Below, piece by piece: positions 24,168 through 35,503 of a stretch of DNA of 64,000 bases. The DNA lies in the NCBI GenBank assembly GCA_013397075.1, contig VWZS01000865.1:1-64000 (forward strand), in the 5' to 3' direction. The stretch's first letter is position 1; every line of letters starts with the position of its first letter. Below the pieces are notes generated by a model. The model searched no databases. It worked only from the letters and a program-made list of their open reading frames with translations, and was not told where the DNA came from. The stretch is from Rhabdornis inornatus (lineage: Eukaryota > Chordata > Aves > Passeriformes > Rhabdornithidae). Both the position numbers and the translations under genes were made by a program.

Positions 24168-25044
24168 GGAGGCCAGGCTGATTGCTGATACCTCATAGAT
24201 TTGTGGGTTTTTGCTTCAAAAGCTGTAAAACCTGAATCCAGATTCATCAGTTCCCTTCTCTACATGTATTCCAGAGCTCTTGCTGGATCTACATACCCAC
24301 ACTGACTTAGAAATCCCTTAGCCATTATTGCGTCTATTTTATGTCAAAGTGCTTTTGGGTAAAAAATTTCTTTCTGCTTGTGAAATTAGAAGCAAAGCTG
24401 TTGGAATAATTTATAAATTCTGTAGATTGAATGGACAAATGGTGCTTGTAAGCACACACAGCTTACAATCCTTCCAGAAGCTGTCGGAATTAACCTAGTT
24501 GCAGGAATGAAGAACAAAGAGCACTCCCTTTCACAAAACTTCCAGTGCTCACTAGCCTTATTTCTTTACAAGCATGTGACATCTTCACATTTTCCCCAGG
24601 AGGCAGAAGTGCAACTATGAATGAATTTTTCTTGATAATTTCAGGATTCAAAAACTCTTCTCATATTGGCCTCAGAAGAGATTACTATAACAATGCAGAT
24701 GATACAGGCCCGAAATTATGATGTTTGCTTTGGAGGGGGGGTTAAATATAAGAAAAGTTTGATGTATAAGAATCTAGCTTGAGCAACAAAGAGTCAGAGT
24801 GAGCAGTAAGATTGTGTATTGCCTGGATGGAATGAACACACTGGAATTAGTCCAGGCTGCAATATTTGCTAGCAGTGAACTGCAGCAGTGGAACTGGAGA
24901 AGAATCCTAGATGAGAAGCAGGGTGTTAACAGGAATGCCCAGTGTTGTGTGGATCTTGAATATGGAAAAACAAGGAAGTAGAAAGAAGAGCAGTACAGAA
25001 GAACAAGAAATCCTTTTCAATCCTAAGTTTATCACCACTGAGAG

Positions 25045-25400
25045 GTTTCAGTAGAGAATCCCAGGATGGGTCAGGCTGAAAGGGACCACAGTGGGTCACT
25101 GGTGCCCACCTCCCTGCTCCAGCACAGCCATCCCAGGGCACAGGATTGTGTCTAGACTGGAATATCTCCCGTGAGGGAGACTCCACAGCCTCTCTGGTCT
25201 CTGTTTCAGGGCTCAGTCACTGCACAGGACAGAAGTTCTGTCTCCTGCCCAGATGGAACCCCCTGGGATCAGTCCCTGCCCATGGCTCTGGTGCCATTGC
25301 TGGACCCTGCTCGGAGCCCTCCCTGCAGACAGGGACACCCAGGGCTGATGCTCCAGGCCCCAAATCATCTCCCCAACCTCTGCTGGCCCCAGTCCAGGAG
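25045..25400 (-). mobile_element. CR1 fragment (diverged)
   Basis: AAAGGGACCACAGTGGGTCA, CACAGGATTGTGTCTAGAC and TGAGGGAGACTCCACAGCCT match the reverse complement of a CR1 3' region. The right-hand half is more diverged and its boundary is approximate. Confidence 0.7.
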
Positions 25401-26764
25401 CTCTCAGTTAAGTTGTAATAATGGACAATAACATTGCACACAATTGATCCTGCTATGCTGAGTAATTGATGTTGGCTCTTGATTTTTCTTCTGTTAAAAA
25501 TTGTTCTTACATAAATGTCCAGCTAGTATTGCTCATGAACTGAACATCAGAGCTAATGAACTGTTTGGAAACTGGATGTCTAAGTTCTCTGATGGTTGGG
25601 ATTTTATGATCTGGGAGGATCTTCCCTGGGACACTTCAAAGAAATAAAGTTTAGCGAGAGAAGCTTTAAAGCCTTCCAGCACAAATCTTTGTACTTTGTC
25701 CCTTGCTGCTCCTGATGCTTTCGACAAAATCCCCAGAAGTTCTTGAAAAGAGCTTAGGGGACAGTAAATTACTGTCTTACAGTGTTCATTTCAGTTACTC
25801 TTAAATTTTCCTTAGATGTTGTTCCTGCAAACAAACCAAAGTGAAACAAACCAAGCAAACAAAAAGCAAAAGCAAACAACACACACACAGAAAATCCCCC
25901 AAAACCGAGATGATCTCTAAGGACCCTTCCACCCCAAGGGTTCCAAGTGTGACTCTGAGTGTGCTGAAGAAGAAGTGAGCAGCAGATGTCACTGTGCTTT
26001 GAACTGAAGCCATGCAGCAGCAGGACTAGGAAAGAAACTGTGCAGTGGAAATCGCACAGACAAGTGAACTCCTTCTCTTTTCCTTTTCCTCTGTCTTTTC
26101 CTGACAAACTCCAGACCATTCTAACAGGTAGTTCTAACACTGCACTTTCTCCTGTGCAATCTCACAGTCTTCAAAATCACTCATTCAATGCACACACACT
26201 CCTTCCTGCAGGGAGAACAGATTTGAGCCCCTTTTACTGGATTGCTGGACTTCACTTCATTTATCTTACATCAAAATCAGCTGTTTTAACTTCTGTGGTT
26301 TTTTCCAAATGCTGGAAATTGCTTCTTCCTTTACCAAAAGAAGATGGTGTGCATATATCTCATTAATAGCTGGAAAGGCTATTTAAATATATGTATTGAT
26401 GCTTAGTTCTGCTTTGTTCCTGTCCATTTGAGGAACTGTTGGTCCATTTGAGCAGCTTAATAAAATTATTTAAATGGAGACTTATGAGGCCTGGAACCAC
26501 CTTACAGCTGGCAATATTTCTATTGCACTTCAAAAGGACAAGCCTGGGGTTTATGTTAACAATAAAGATTTTGTTAACTTTGAAATTCACAGGCAAGGTC
26601 TTCTCCACAAAAGCAAAGTGGGTATTTTAGCAAGCTCTTGGTGGTCTTTTAAGTGCTTTATCTGGAATATTTCTTTCTGGAAATTGAGGGTTCAGTGGAA
26701 AGTTAATTGTTTTTTCCTTCTGAAATGATTATAATGATTTCTGTCTGCTGTCAGATTCAGCAAG

Positions 26765-27270
26765 GTTCAACCAGGATTTTTTGGAGGCCAGGATTACATC
26801 CTGGCTTCACCTTTAAGGTGTCAATAGAGTGTCTGGTGATGATAAATCATGGGAGGGCAGTCCATAGAGGATCAGCCCTGGAGCAGGGGAGCAGTGTGGG
26901 GTGAAGGAGAAGCAGGGAGGAGCTGCTATGGACTGACCCCATTGCCCATCTCCCTGTGCCTCTGGGGTGGTAGGTGAAGAGGGGAGTGAAGCCAGGAATA
27001 AAGCAGTGGGAAGAAGGGGCAGGAGCAAGGTGCTGCTTGAATCTTTTTGTCTGCATTTTCCACTATCCAAATCTATTTTAATTTGTAAAAATAATTCACT
27101 TTCCCTAAGGCAAGTCTGTTTTGTGCATGATGGCAGCTGATAAGTGATTTATCTGCTTTTATCATGACCCATAACCCTTTTCCTCTTATTTTGTCCCCTG
27201 TCCTGTTGAAGAGCAGGAATGAGAGAGGCTGGATGGGTGTCTGGCTGCCAGCAGAGGTCAATCCATCATA
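26765..27270 (+). mobile_element. Decayed solo LTR, bird ERV type
   Basis: CACTATCCAAATCTATTTTA, a following CCCTAAGGCAAGTCTGTTTTG, and GCCAGCAGAGGTCAATCC near the right end resemble the 3' half of an avian ERV LTR. Left boundary uncertain, no internal region and no viral gene. Confidence 0.55.
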
Positions 27271-28354
27271 ACCATCTTACCAGCCTATATTACTTTTCAA
27301 TTTTCTTTTTTTGTTATATCTGTTTGCTAAGCTCTGTAAAGTTCTAATAAAGCAAAGGCCGTGGATCCTGTGGTTATCTCAAGAAACTCTTAAAAATATT
27401 AGCAAGAGACCACCCACGGGAATATCGACAGAAATCGACTCCTGAGTGAATTATCTTCTTGAACAGGAACAAACCAGTTTTAAAAGTCAGGCGCCTTCTA
27501 AATAAGCTGTTCAAATATTTTAGTCTTTTGTTTCTCTTGCACTAAATCTCCTTTACATTCTCAAATTAGTTTTTGGAAGTTTGGAGTAGAAGTGAAAATA
27601 TTTTCATGTAATGACAAATAAACATAGCAGAAAGCCCACCTAGGGAAAGGAAAACTGGTCTTTTAGTCTGACAAGAGTAACACCCCTCTCATCTCCATCC
27701 AAGTTAAGCTCAAGGCTTCACAGGTTGGCAGCATAAATTGATAACAGCATTGCAAGGATGGAGGTCAGAGACAGTGCCAAGCCTAGAAAATCCAGAGCAC
27801 TGACTCAACAGAAGGATGAAGGTCCCAAAGGGCAGCAATCCAGGAAAACACAGGCATGTTTACATTTAAATGTAATTTTTCTCTGGAATTTTATGAGTAG
27901 GTGTGTACCTGCAGCTAGTGTGCAGTGTTTTTAGAGGTCACAAACCTTGTTCCTCTTCTGCACATTCAGAGTACTGGCTTTGTTTTTCATCCTGCTTCTT
28001 GTTACTCAGACACACTTCATGCTTCAGATTTTATTTCAGCAGAAGGAAAACTTCAAAGCCACTCTCACACATATATAAAATGCTATATCACTTCCTTTTC
28101 TTTTGTGAAATCCAGCACATGCTTTAACTGAATAAACAAAGAGCAATTCTGAGAAATGCAAATACTTTCCTGGCAACGTGGTGTTGTGAATCCAAGGCAA
28201 AATCACTGGGATTTTTCCTTTATTTCAGAAGGATATTCTTATTCCTTTTATTGAGATGATAGATCCAGTGAATAATGGCAGAGATAAGCAACCAGGAAAG
28301 AACAGCAAGAAGCCAGCCTATAAAAAGGCAGATTTTGAAAGGAAGCAAAATGAG

Positions 28355-28515
28355 AGAACTATAATTTCTATCAGGCTGGCAACCTGTCACTAGTGGGGTT
28401 CCACAGGGCTCCATCCTTAGCCCCGTACTCTTCCACATCTTTGTAAATGACCTGGATACAGGACTGGAAGGGGTACTAAGTAAGTTTGCAGATGATCCTA
28501 AATTGGCAACAGTTA
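28355..28515 (+). mobile_element. CR1 reverse-transcriptase fragment
   Basis: GGGGTTCCACAGGGCTCCAT, then TCTTTGTAAATGACCTGGAT and TTTGCAGATGATCCTAAATT correspond to the conserved polymerase region of CR1 (the VPQGS and FADD-type motif area). It is short, isolated and interrupted. Confidence 0.75.
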
Positions 28516-29284
28516 GCACAATGTGTAAATGCATTGTTCCTTTTGACTTCTAGCTAGGAAGCATCCAATTCCTAAATGCTATAATATTCTCTTAGGTCAG
28601 TGATGTTGCCCATAAAATATAAAAATGCTATGAAACCTGAAATACGAACATCCTGAAGCACAAGAACTCAATTTCTGATCACACAACCGGTGAAGACTTT
28701 TTGTCATGTCTGGGCTTTACATCTGAGAAATCTCTTTACATGCCTAAAAGCAACCATGGTTCTAGAAGGTACCAGTGGTTCATTATCACTCAGATAGGTT
28801 GGGAAAATCAGCCTGTTTAACTCTGACTTGTAGTAACATTCATTTTCGTGAACGTCCTTGCAGTGCAACACGTAATAAAACCCCACTTCTCAAAATTCCG
28901 CTTCAAAACATGTTTCATGTAAATGAAGACCAAAATTCCTGTAAGTGGCTTTGGCACCATCTAAAGAAGCAGGAAGCTGCCTAGAGATTTTGTGATACAG
29001 ATCAAAGGACACTAAAGGTGCTTTAATAGAATGTAGATGCTCTCATACAGTCAGAACAAAAATCACAGGAACAAAATTTTGCAAGTATTTCACTTTACTA
29101 GCTCCAATGGAAGCTCTTATCAGGCTTCTGATGTTCACAAGTTCGAAACCATTCTTATCTGGTAGCACTGTGGGCACAAAGATGGCACCCTCTTTTTCCA
29201 TCCTATACTCTGCCTTGGGCTTTCTTCTGCAATTTCCATCTTAATTTTGCTTTCTGCAGAGCAGCCTGGAGCGATGTGCTAGGT

Positions 29285-29800
29285 TGTAGAATCATGGAAT
29301 GGTTTGTGTTTAAAGATCATCTTGTTCCACCACTCCTCTGCCATGGGCGGGGACACCTTCCATTATCCCAGGTTGCTCAGAGCCCTCTCCAGTCTGGCCT
29401 TGGACACTTCCAGGGATGGGGCAGCCACAGCTCCTCTGAGGATCCTGTGCCAGGGCCCCTGCCCCCTCACAGGGAACAATTTCTTCCCAATATCCAACCT
29501 AAATCGACTCCTTTTCAGTTTAAAGCCATTCTCCCTTGTCCTGTCACTAACTCTTCCTTTCCAGCTTTCTTGCAGACCTCCTTCAGGCACTGGAAGGCAT
29601 CCAGCTCTGAGGTCTCCACACCTTCTCTTCTCCAAGCTGAGCAGCCCCAATTGTCTCAGCCTGTCCTCATAGGAGAGATGCTCCAGACTCCAGAGCATCT
29701 CCATGACCTCCTCCAGACCCATCCCAACAGGTCCCTGTCCTGTGCAGATCCACAGAGCTGCACACAGGCTCATTTCTCAACCACCTCCTTCCAAAGATTT
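29285..29800 (-). mobile_element. CR1 3' fragment
   Basis: Reverse-oriented and well preserved: CCATGGGCGGGGACACCTTC, GGTTGCTCAGAGCCCTCTCC, CTTGTCCTGTCACTAAC, CTTCAGGCACTGGAAGGC, TCTCAGCCTGTCCTCATAGG. The open frames at 29276-29815 and 29363-29773 belong to it. Confidence 0.9.
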
Positions 29801-32800
29801 CCTCCTGGGAAATAGGTCCTCATTCTGCAGCCACCTCTTATTTGTGGATGATTTTAAGAAAAAGAATGCAAATAGAGTGTGAGAGAGTTCTTGGATGACC
29901 TGATTTGAGCAAATGGTACTGTGGTTTCAGCAGCCTTTAAGCCTCTGAGCAATATGAAAATGGTTGCTGCAGGAAATGGAGGCAACTCCTACACATGGGC
30001 AGCTTCTCTTCTCTCCTTGCCAGGGCTGAGGTGAGCCCTGCCTGTGTCACCCGTGGCCTTCCAGGTGTATCAAGGCTGGATGGCACATCCATTGGTACAA
30101 AGTCAGAGGTGAAGCCTTGAGAGTGGAGCTAAAACTCTTGACAAATACCCACCTCTTCTCTATACTCAAACTTTCCATTTGCAGCACCCTCCATGTCAGT
30201 CAGCACAAGTTCTTTAATTTGCCATTTATGTCCAGTTGGTGCTCTCTTTTTTGCAGGAGAGATCTTTACAAATGGGATAGGAAGTTGGAAGGTGAGACCT
30301 CAGGCACAGTTCTCACATGTATTTGTTCCTGCACTAAATGTTACATGACCCCCCCACCCTGGAGGGTTGTCAGGGGATCCTCCAGGAACGCTCAGGGGTG
30401 TTGGGGTTAACAAGGAAAGGAAGGAAGGTATCTGTGGGTGCAAATAGCCCTGACACAGGGGAAAAAAAGCTGCTGCTGCTTTTGTCACAGCCCTGCCCCA
30501 GCGCCACCATCAGTGTGTCCTGCCATGGGGGAGCCCAGCTGCCTGGCTGATGTGGAGATACCCATCCTGGAGACCTGCCTGGTCAGGAGGGCTGTGAGGT
30601 TCACCCTCTTGGGTTTGAGAACATCAAAACCTCAGAGGTTGTGGGCAACACTGCTGGGCACTACAGTCACTGCAGTTTCTGCACCCTAAAACCCCTGGAC
30701 ACAGTAGATCCCTATAACCAAGCTTTTTGAGAGTTTTCAGTTAGTGCCAGCAGGAACAGGATTATGTGCAACAACCTCTGAACAGAAAAAATGGGCAACT
30801 AAAGACTTAATTTGAATGACTGTGGGATTTGAGATGGATATCTCTGAGAAGAGTGTTCTATTTTTTAGGTTTACCTTGCATGACTGGAAAATAGCTGAAA
30901 TGGGGTGTTTGCAAGAAGAAAGGTATCTGTTTGATGAGTTCTTATGCAACTTATAAGAAAAATGACAATTCTGATGGATTTCAAGAAATCTTGCATGACC
31001 AGGCATTTAGACCTTCTCATCTCCCTTTAGAAATGTTTCAATCAGTTATTGAAATGTTTGATACTTAACATGGGCTTGTGTGAATGTGTCACTGCTGCTG
31101 TATCAGTCACTCTTGCATAATTCCCTCCCTTTGCAGCTTTCTGTGTGTGCAGTATTCTGTGTCCTCAGCACCTGATCCTGAACAGCAATTTCAAGCAGAA
31201 GTACAATGTGTGCAAATATCACTGATGGCCAAACAGCTGCTTGTGCTGCCTGAAAGCTGCTGAGCTCCAGTGAAACCTTTCTTGGAACAATAAAAATGAT
31301 CCCTGAAAAATGCCAGCACGGGGAAGGTCTTTGGTAACAGAAAATAGCTCAGTTTGGCCCAGACAAACACAAACCAAAATCTGTAGTTGTACTTAAGTGC
31401 AGTTTATTCAAGACAGCTTCTGACTGTCTTTTTGTCTCAGAATCCCAGAGGGAACATCCAAGGTGCAGCAGCTAAAAGCCCCAAACGGCCTTACAGCTCC
31501 TCCTCTCTCAAGGAGTCTCTTCCCAGGAACTCAGGGAGGGAGCTTTCCACACTGTAAGTTTGAGACTCACTGAATTCTTCTTAGCATTCTGTTTGCATCA
31601 AAATTAATGATTTCCATAAGTCATAAACCACCTGCACAGCTCTTGAAATGCAGAGGAAGAGCTCTGATTTCAGCTGCACCAGAGTAAAGCAGGGAGAACC
31701 TTAGGGCAGTTGACTCAGGAAATTCCTGGGTGTGAAGCTGGCATCAATGGGACCTTCAGGACTTTCTCAGCAGGTCCACCTCAGTGTTTCTTGTCACCAA
31801 TGGAACACCCACCACCCCTACCTGAGTGCTTTCCTGCAAGCTATTGGAGCCAGTCAGGTTTTAATTGATTGAAACAGAAAAACTCCAGAAAAAAATAGGG
31901 GACTTTATTCATTGTAGAATTACAATTTATAGATCTTTTCATTCCTTAACATGCAACTAATACTAGTTCAAAATTATGCAATTATGCAATCAAAAATAAT
32001 CTCGTAAATGACAGTTTAGGTTAGCTGTGCAAAGGATGGACCAGAATTCAGTAATTTAGCTTTTTAAGCTCATGTTCAGGATAGGACAGCATGGAATAAG
32101 AATAAAAACAAACGCCTATGATGTCTCCTGCAAGTACATGATGTTTCCTGCAGTATTGGAACTTCCAGGTAATCTATCCAAAATTTCATTAACCTAATTT
32201 TACAGGAAATATGCCTGAAGTATCAATTCTTCCAGTGGGATTTCACAACCATTCAGAGTTTATCTTAATGCATCTTAAAATCTTTAAGATCAAGACTTTT
32301 TTGAACATTGTGCATAAAATATTGCATTACTTTTTGGCAGAAGGCAGATGATTATTAATTTCAACCCAGCATCACATCCCTGTTGTTAGTGTCGTTTATG
32401 ATATACATTGTAGATTGATCTGCTCAGGCTCAGGAAGATCTTCAAATATTTGAAATAAGGTTAGCAGAGGAAATCTTGAAGGTACAACATCCAGTACTCT
32501 TGAATTTAAAGTATTTTTCTATACCCCTTTTAGGAAAATATATAAGGGAAAAGGTGGTTAATTATCAGATGGGAAGGCCTCCACCCTCCTGAAAATACAG
32601 ACTTTATTACCCAGGGATACTAAGTTTGCATCAGGCAACTCATACAGATTGCTTAAAAGGGAAAAAGAAGGTGGAAAAAAGAAAATACTTTAAAAATACT
32701 ATTCTCAGTGGCTTTTATTCTGCTTGATCAGCTTTAGTCAGCTCCTCAGTTTATACTCAAAAGCTGAAAACTTAAAGTGAAACCTAAAGTGAAAATGGCC

Positions 32801-33499
32801 TATATCCATGGAGATTTGCATCCATAAATGTGCTTGTTTTGGATATGAATGGTATGAATTTATTCTCCATAGTGAAGAGTTCAAAACCATGAAATAAAGA
32901 AAGGTTTCCTGCTTCCTACTCTGCCCAGTGCAAGAATAACAACCTGCTATTATCTATTTCAGGGAGGGAAAATGCTGTAGTTTTTAGCCTAAGCCAGAGG
33001 ATTTCCTTTAACTAGGAGCTATAGCAGAGCTTTAGGTGCTGGGACAGAGCAGGTTTATCTGCAGAACTCAAGGAATGAAACATCAGTGTTATGTAACTCA
33101 TACTTCTGAAAAAAGGCTACATAAGCACTTCAAATTTCCATCAGTTTAAATGGAATAGAAATTCTGATACATTTTATGGTGAAGTAGAGACATCTAGCGA
33201 CTATTTTGTGTGATTCAAATGCAAAGGATTAATGTAGGAGGGGAAAAAACTTCTTCCAAATTCTTGAATATTCTTCTAACAATAGGTACATCTTTATATA
33301 TAAAATAAATTTAGTCTAGCTTTGCATTACTAGCACTGAGAACAGTTTACTGCCTATGTACTAACACAAATCCCTTCCTCATGTTACTTAGTTAAAGAAT
33401 CTTGCTCAGAACTACTTGACTGCAATCTCAAGCAAAAAATGTCTTTTTCTACTGAACTATGACCTGCCTGCTAAGGGAAGGGGAAGATGCTGGAATTAG

Positions 33500-33585
33500 G
33501 GAAGGATGTTGGAACTGGAAGTAGGCTGGAATTAGATGGTCTTTAAGGGCTCTTCCAACCCAAATCATCCTGGGTTTGATCCCAT
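33500..33585 (+). mobile_element. CR1 tail remnant
   Basis: GGAATTAGATGGTCTTTAAG followed by GCTCTTCCAACCCAAATCAT is the last part of a CR1 3' end. It lies 260 bases before a longer copy in the same orientation. Confidence 0.6.
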
Positions 33586-33844
33586 GCTGCTTTGGACAGA
33601 AAAGCTCCTTCTGCTCACCCACCCAGATGCTAAGTCTCAGCTGTTTAAAAACTTCTGCTTTCCAGCTGGTACCTCCACAGTCCTCCTGAAAGGTCAGTCA
33701 GGTACTGCATCACTGTGGGACACTTCACAGTTTCTCATTATATTTCACCAGCCAAAGAGCACATTTTTCTAGAGCATGGGAGAGAGTCACTTTCTCTCTT
33801 TGCTGTCCTCCTTTCCATGAAAGAAGAGGACATTGTGGTTCTTC

Positions 33845-34353
33845 TCCACTCTGCTGAGACCCCCCTGCAGGGCTGCATTCAGCCCTGGGCCAGCACAGGA
33901 AGGACAGGGAGCTGCTGGAGCCAGGACACAGCAGGGACACCAAGGGATCAGAGGGATGGAGCAGCTCTGCTGGGAGGAAAGGCTCAGGGAATTGGGATTG
34001 TTCAGCCTGGAGAGGAGAAGGCTTTGGGGTGACCTCATTGTGGCCTTCCAGTGCCTGAAGGGAGCCCACAGGAAAGATGGAGAGAGACTCTTGACAAGGG
34101 CCTGGAGTGACAGGACAAGGAGCAATGGCTTCACACTGACAGAGAACAGGGTTAGATGGGATGTGAGGAAGAAATTGTTCCCTGTGAGAGTGGTGAGACC
34201 CTGGCACAGGATGCCCAGAGCAGCTGTGGCTGCCCCATCCCTCAAGGCTGGGGTGGATGGGGCTTTGGAGCAGCTTGGTCTGGTGGCAGGACCAGAGGGG
34301 TTGGAATTACACAGCCTTTAAAGCCAATTCTAATCCAAACCATTCCATGATTA
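33845..34353 (+). mobile_element. CR1 3' fragment, nearly identical to the 2.3 kb copy
   Basis: CTGCTGAGACCCCCCTGCAG through GGTTGGAATTACACAGCC and an ending CCAAACCATTCCATGATT. The first roughly 215 bases differ from the copy at about 2300-2515 at only a few positions. Confidence 0.9.
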
Positions 34354-35427
34354 ATGCAGAACCTTTCAGTTACTAAGATTATGAAGGCCCATTCTCAAAA
34401 CATCTCAGTGATATAAGCTGAAGATGCCAAAGTGTTCATCCTTCTTCTATGGCCGGTCCAAGAGGACAAAATATTGCACTCCTTGCCTTGCCACCACAAT
34501 AACTGCAAAGAACCACATTTTCTGCCTTTATTGAGAAAATCTGAAGATCAACAAAATGAAGCAAAGGTCAGACTCAGCTCTGGTTTAATTCTGAGCTCAG
34601 TAGTGCCCCAGGGATATGAGGATTAGCATGTGGTGTAGAGCCGGTTGAAGAGCAGAAGTTCCTCTGCGACAAGAATTCAAAGTTTTGGTATCATTCTAAG
34701 TAACCAGAAACCCCAAAAATGTAGAAAAAACCCACCAAAATCTAGAAACTTATATGGGGAGGAAAGTCCAACTGAAATAGGAAGTGGGCCTTACAGAAAC
34801 ATTTTTAAACGCAACTTTTAAAAATAATTTCATTCTGTATGAAATATTTTTTTTAATTAAAGTTCAGGAAAGCATTATTTCAAAAATATTTAAATTTCTT
34901 TTTTCAGCAATATCAGATATTCTTTCTGTTCCTCCCCACATCATTGCTTTCTGGTTTCAACCTTGAACTATGGAAGTTTAGGAGGAAGTGATCTGATAAT
35001 CAGAAACCAAAGCAATCTAATAATCACAAAATGAGCAATTTAATAATTATGAATTGATTTTTCTGTTGAAAGATATTTTAATGTCCAGTTGGTTTAAGAA
35101 TATGAATGCATTCAGCATGTCGCCAGCTGAGGCTCTAAATGAAAATTATGTGTGTGTTGAAAGTTAGTTGATGAGAAAATTGATCAAAATCTCAGTTTTT
35201 ATTAGAACATACACCAAGAGAAGGGAGTAAGAATTGTTTATCAAAAGCTACAAGGTGAGAATTTGCATTTGATAAAAAAAGGTTCTGGTTTCCTTCCGCT
35301 CTGCAGACATCTGAACACTTCTGTGGACCTAATGTGGTGTGATGGGGGAGGTCACAAATAGAGGCTGTGTTTTCTTCAGCGAGTCCATTTGGATGGCAGA
35401 CCTGAGAGCTGAAAGCAACTTCTCAAA

Positions 35428-35503
35428 ATGGCAAGTGAGGTGCTCTATGCCAAGGTGTCACCCAAGGAAAGAGTGAATTTTATTTCAGAAGATTCAGATA
35501 CAG
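35428..35503 (+). CDS. Gene C exon 1: first ITIM
   Basis: TCTCAAAATGGCA start context with G at +4. It encodes MASEVLYAKVSPKERVNFIS and a short acidic stretch, donor ACAG|GTAAAA, phase 1. VLYAKV is the ITIM-like motif. Confidence 0.75.

Larger units (their letters stand above)
20469..35427. other. Intergenic region between genes B and C
   Basis: About 15 kb with no recognised exon on either strand apart from the repeats listed separately. Lectin-domain signatures (CPPGW, WIGL, W.C) were looked for and not found. Confidence 0.55.

Noticed and set aside
25986..26366. Frame containing FYWIAGLHF after a CCTGCAG acceptor, resembling a WIGL lectin exon
   Set aside because: The glycine spacing is wrong, there are no flanking lectin residues and no partner exons nearby.
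29276..29815. 179-codon plus-strand frame
   Set aside because: Antisense reading of a CR1 3' end.
30256..30293. 37-base segment with a TTTTTTTGCAG acceptor and GGAAG|GTGAGA donor
   Set aside because: Good splice-like ends, but no gene on either side to connect to.
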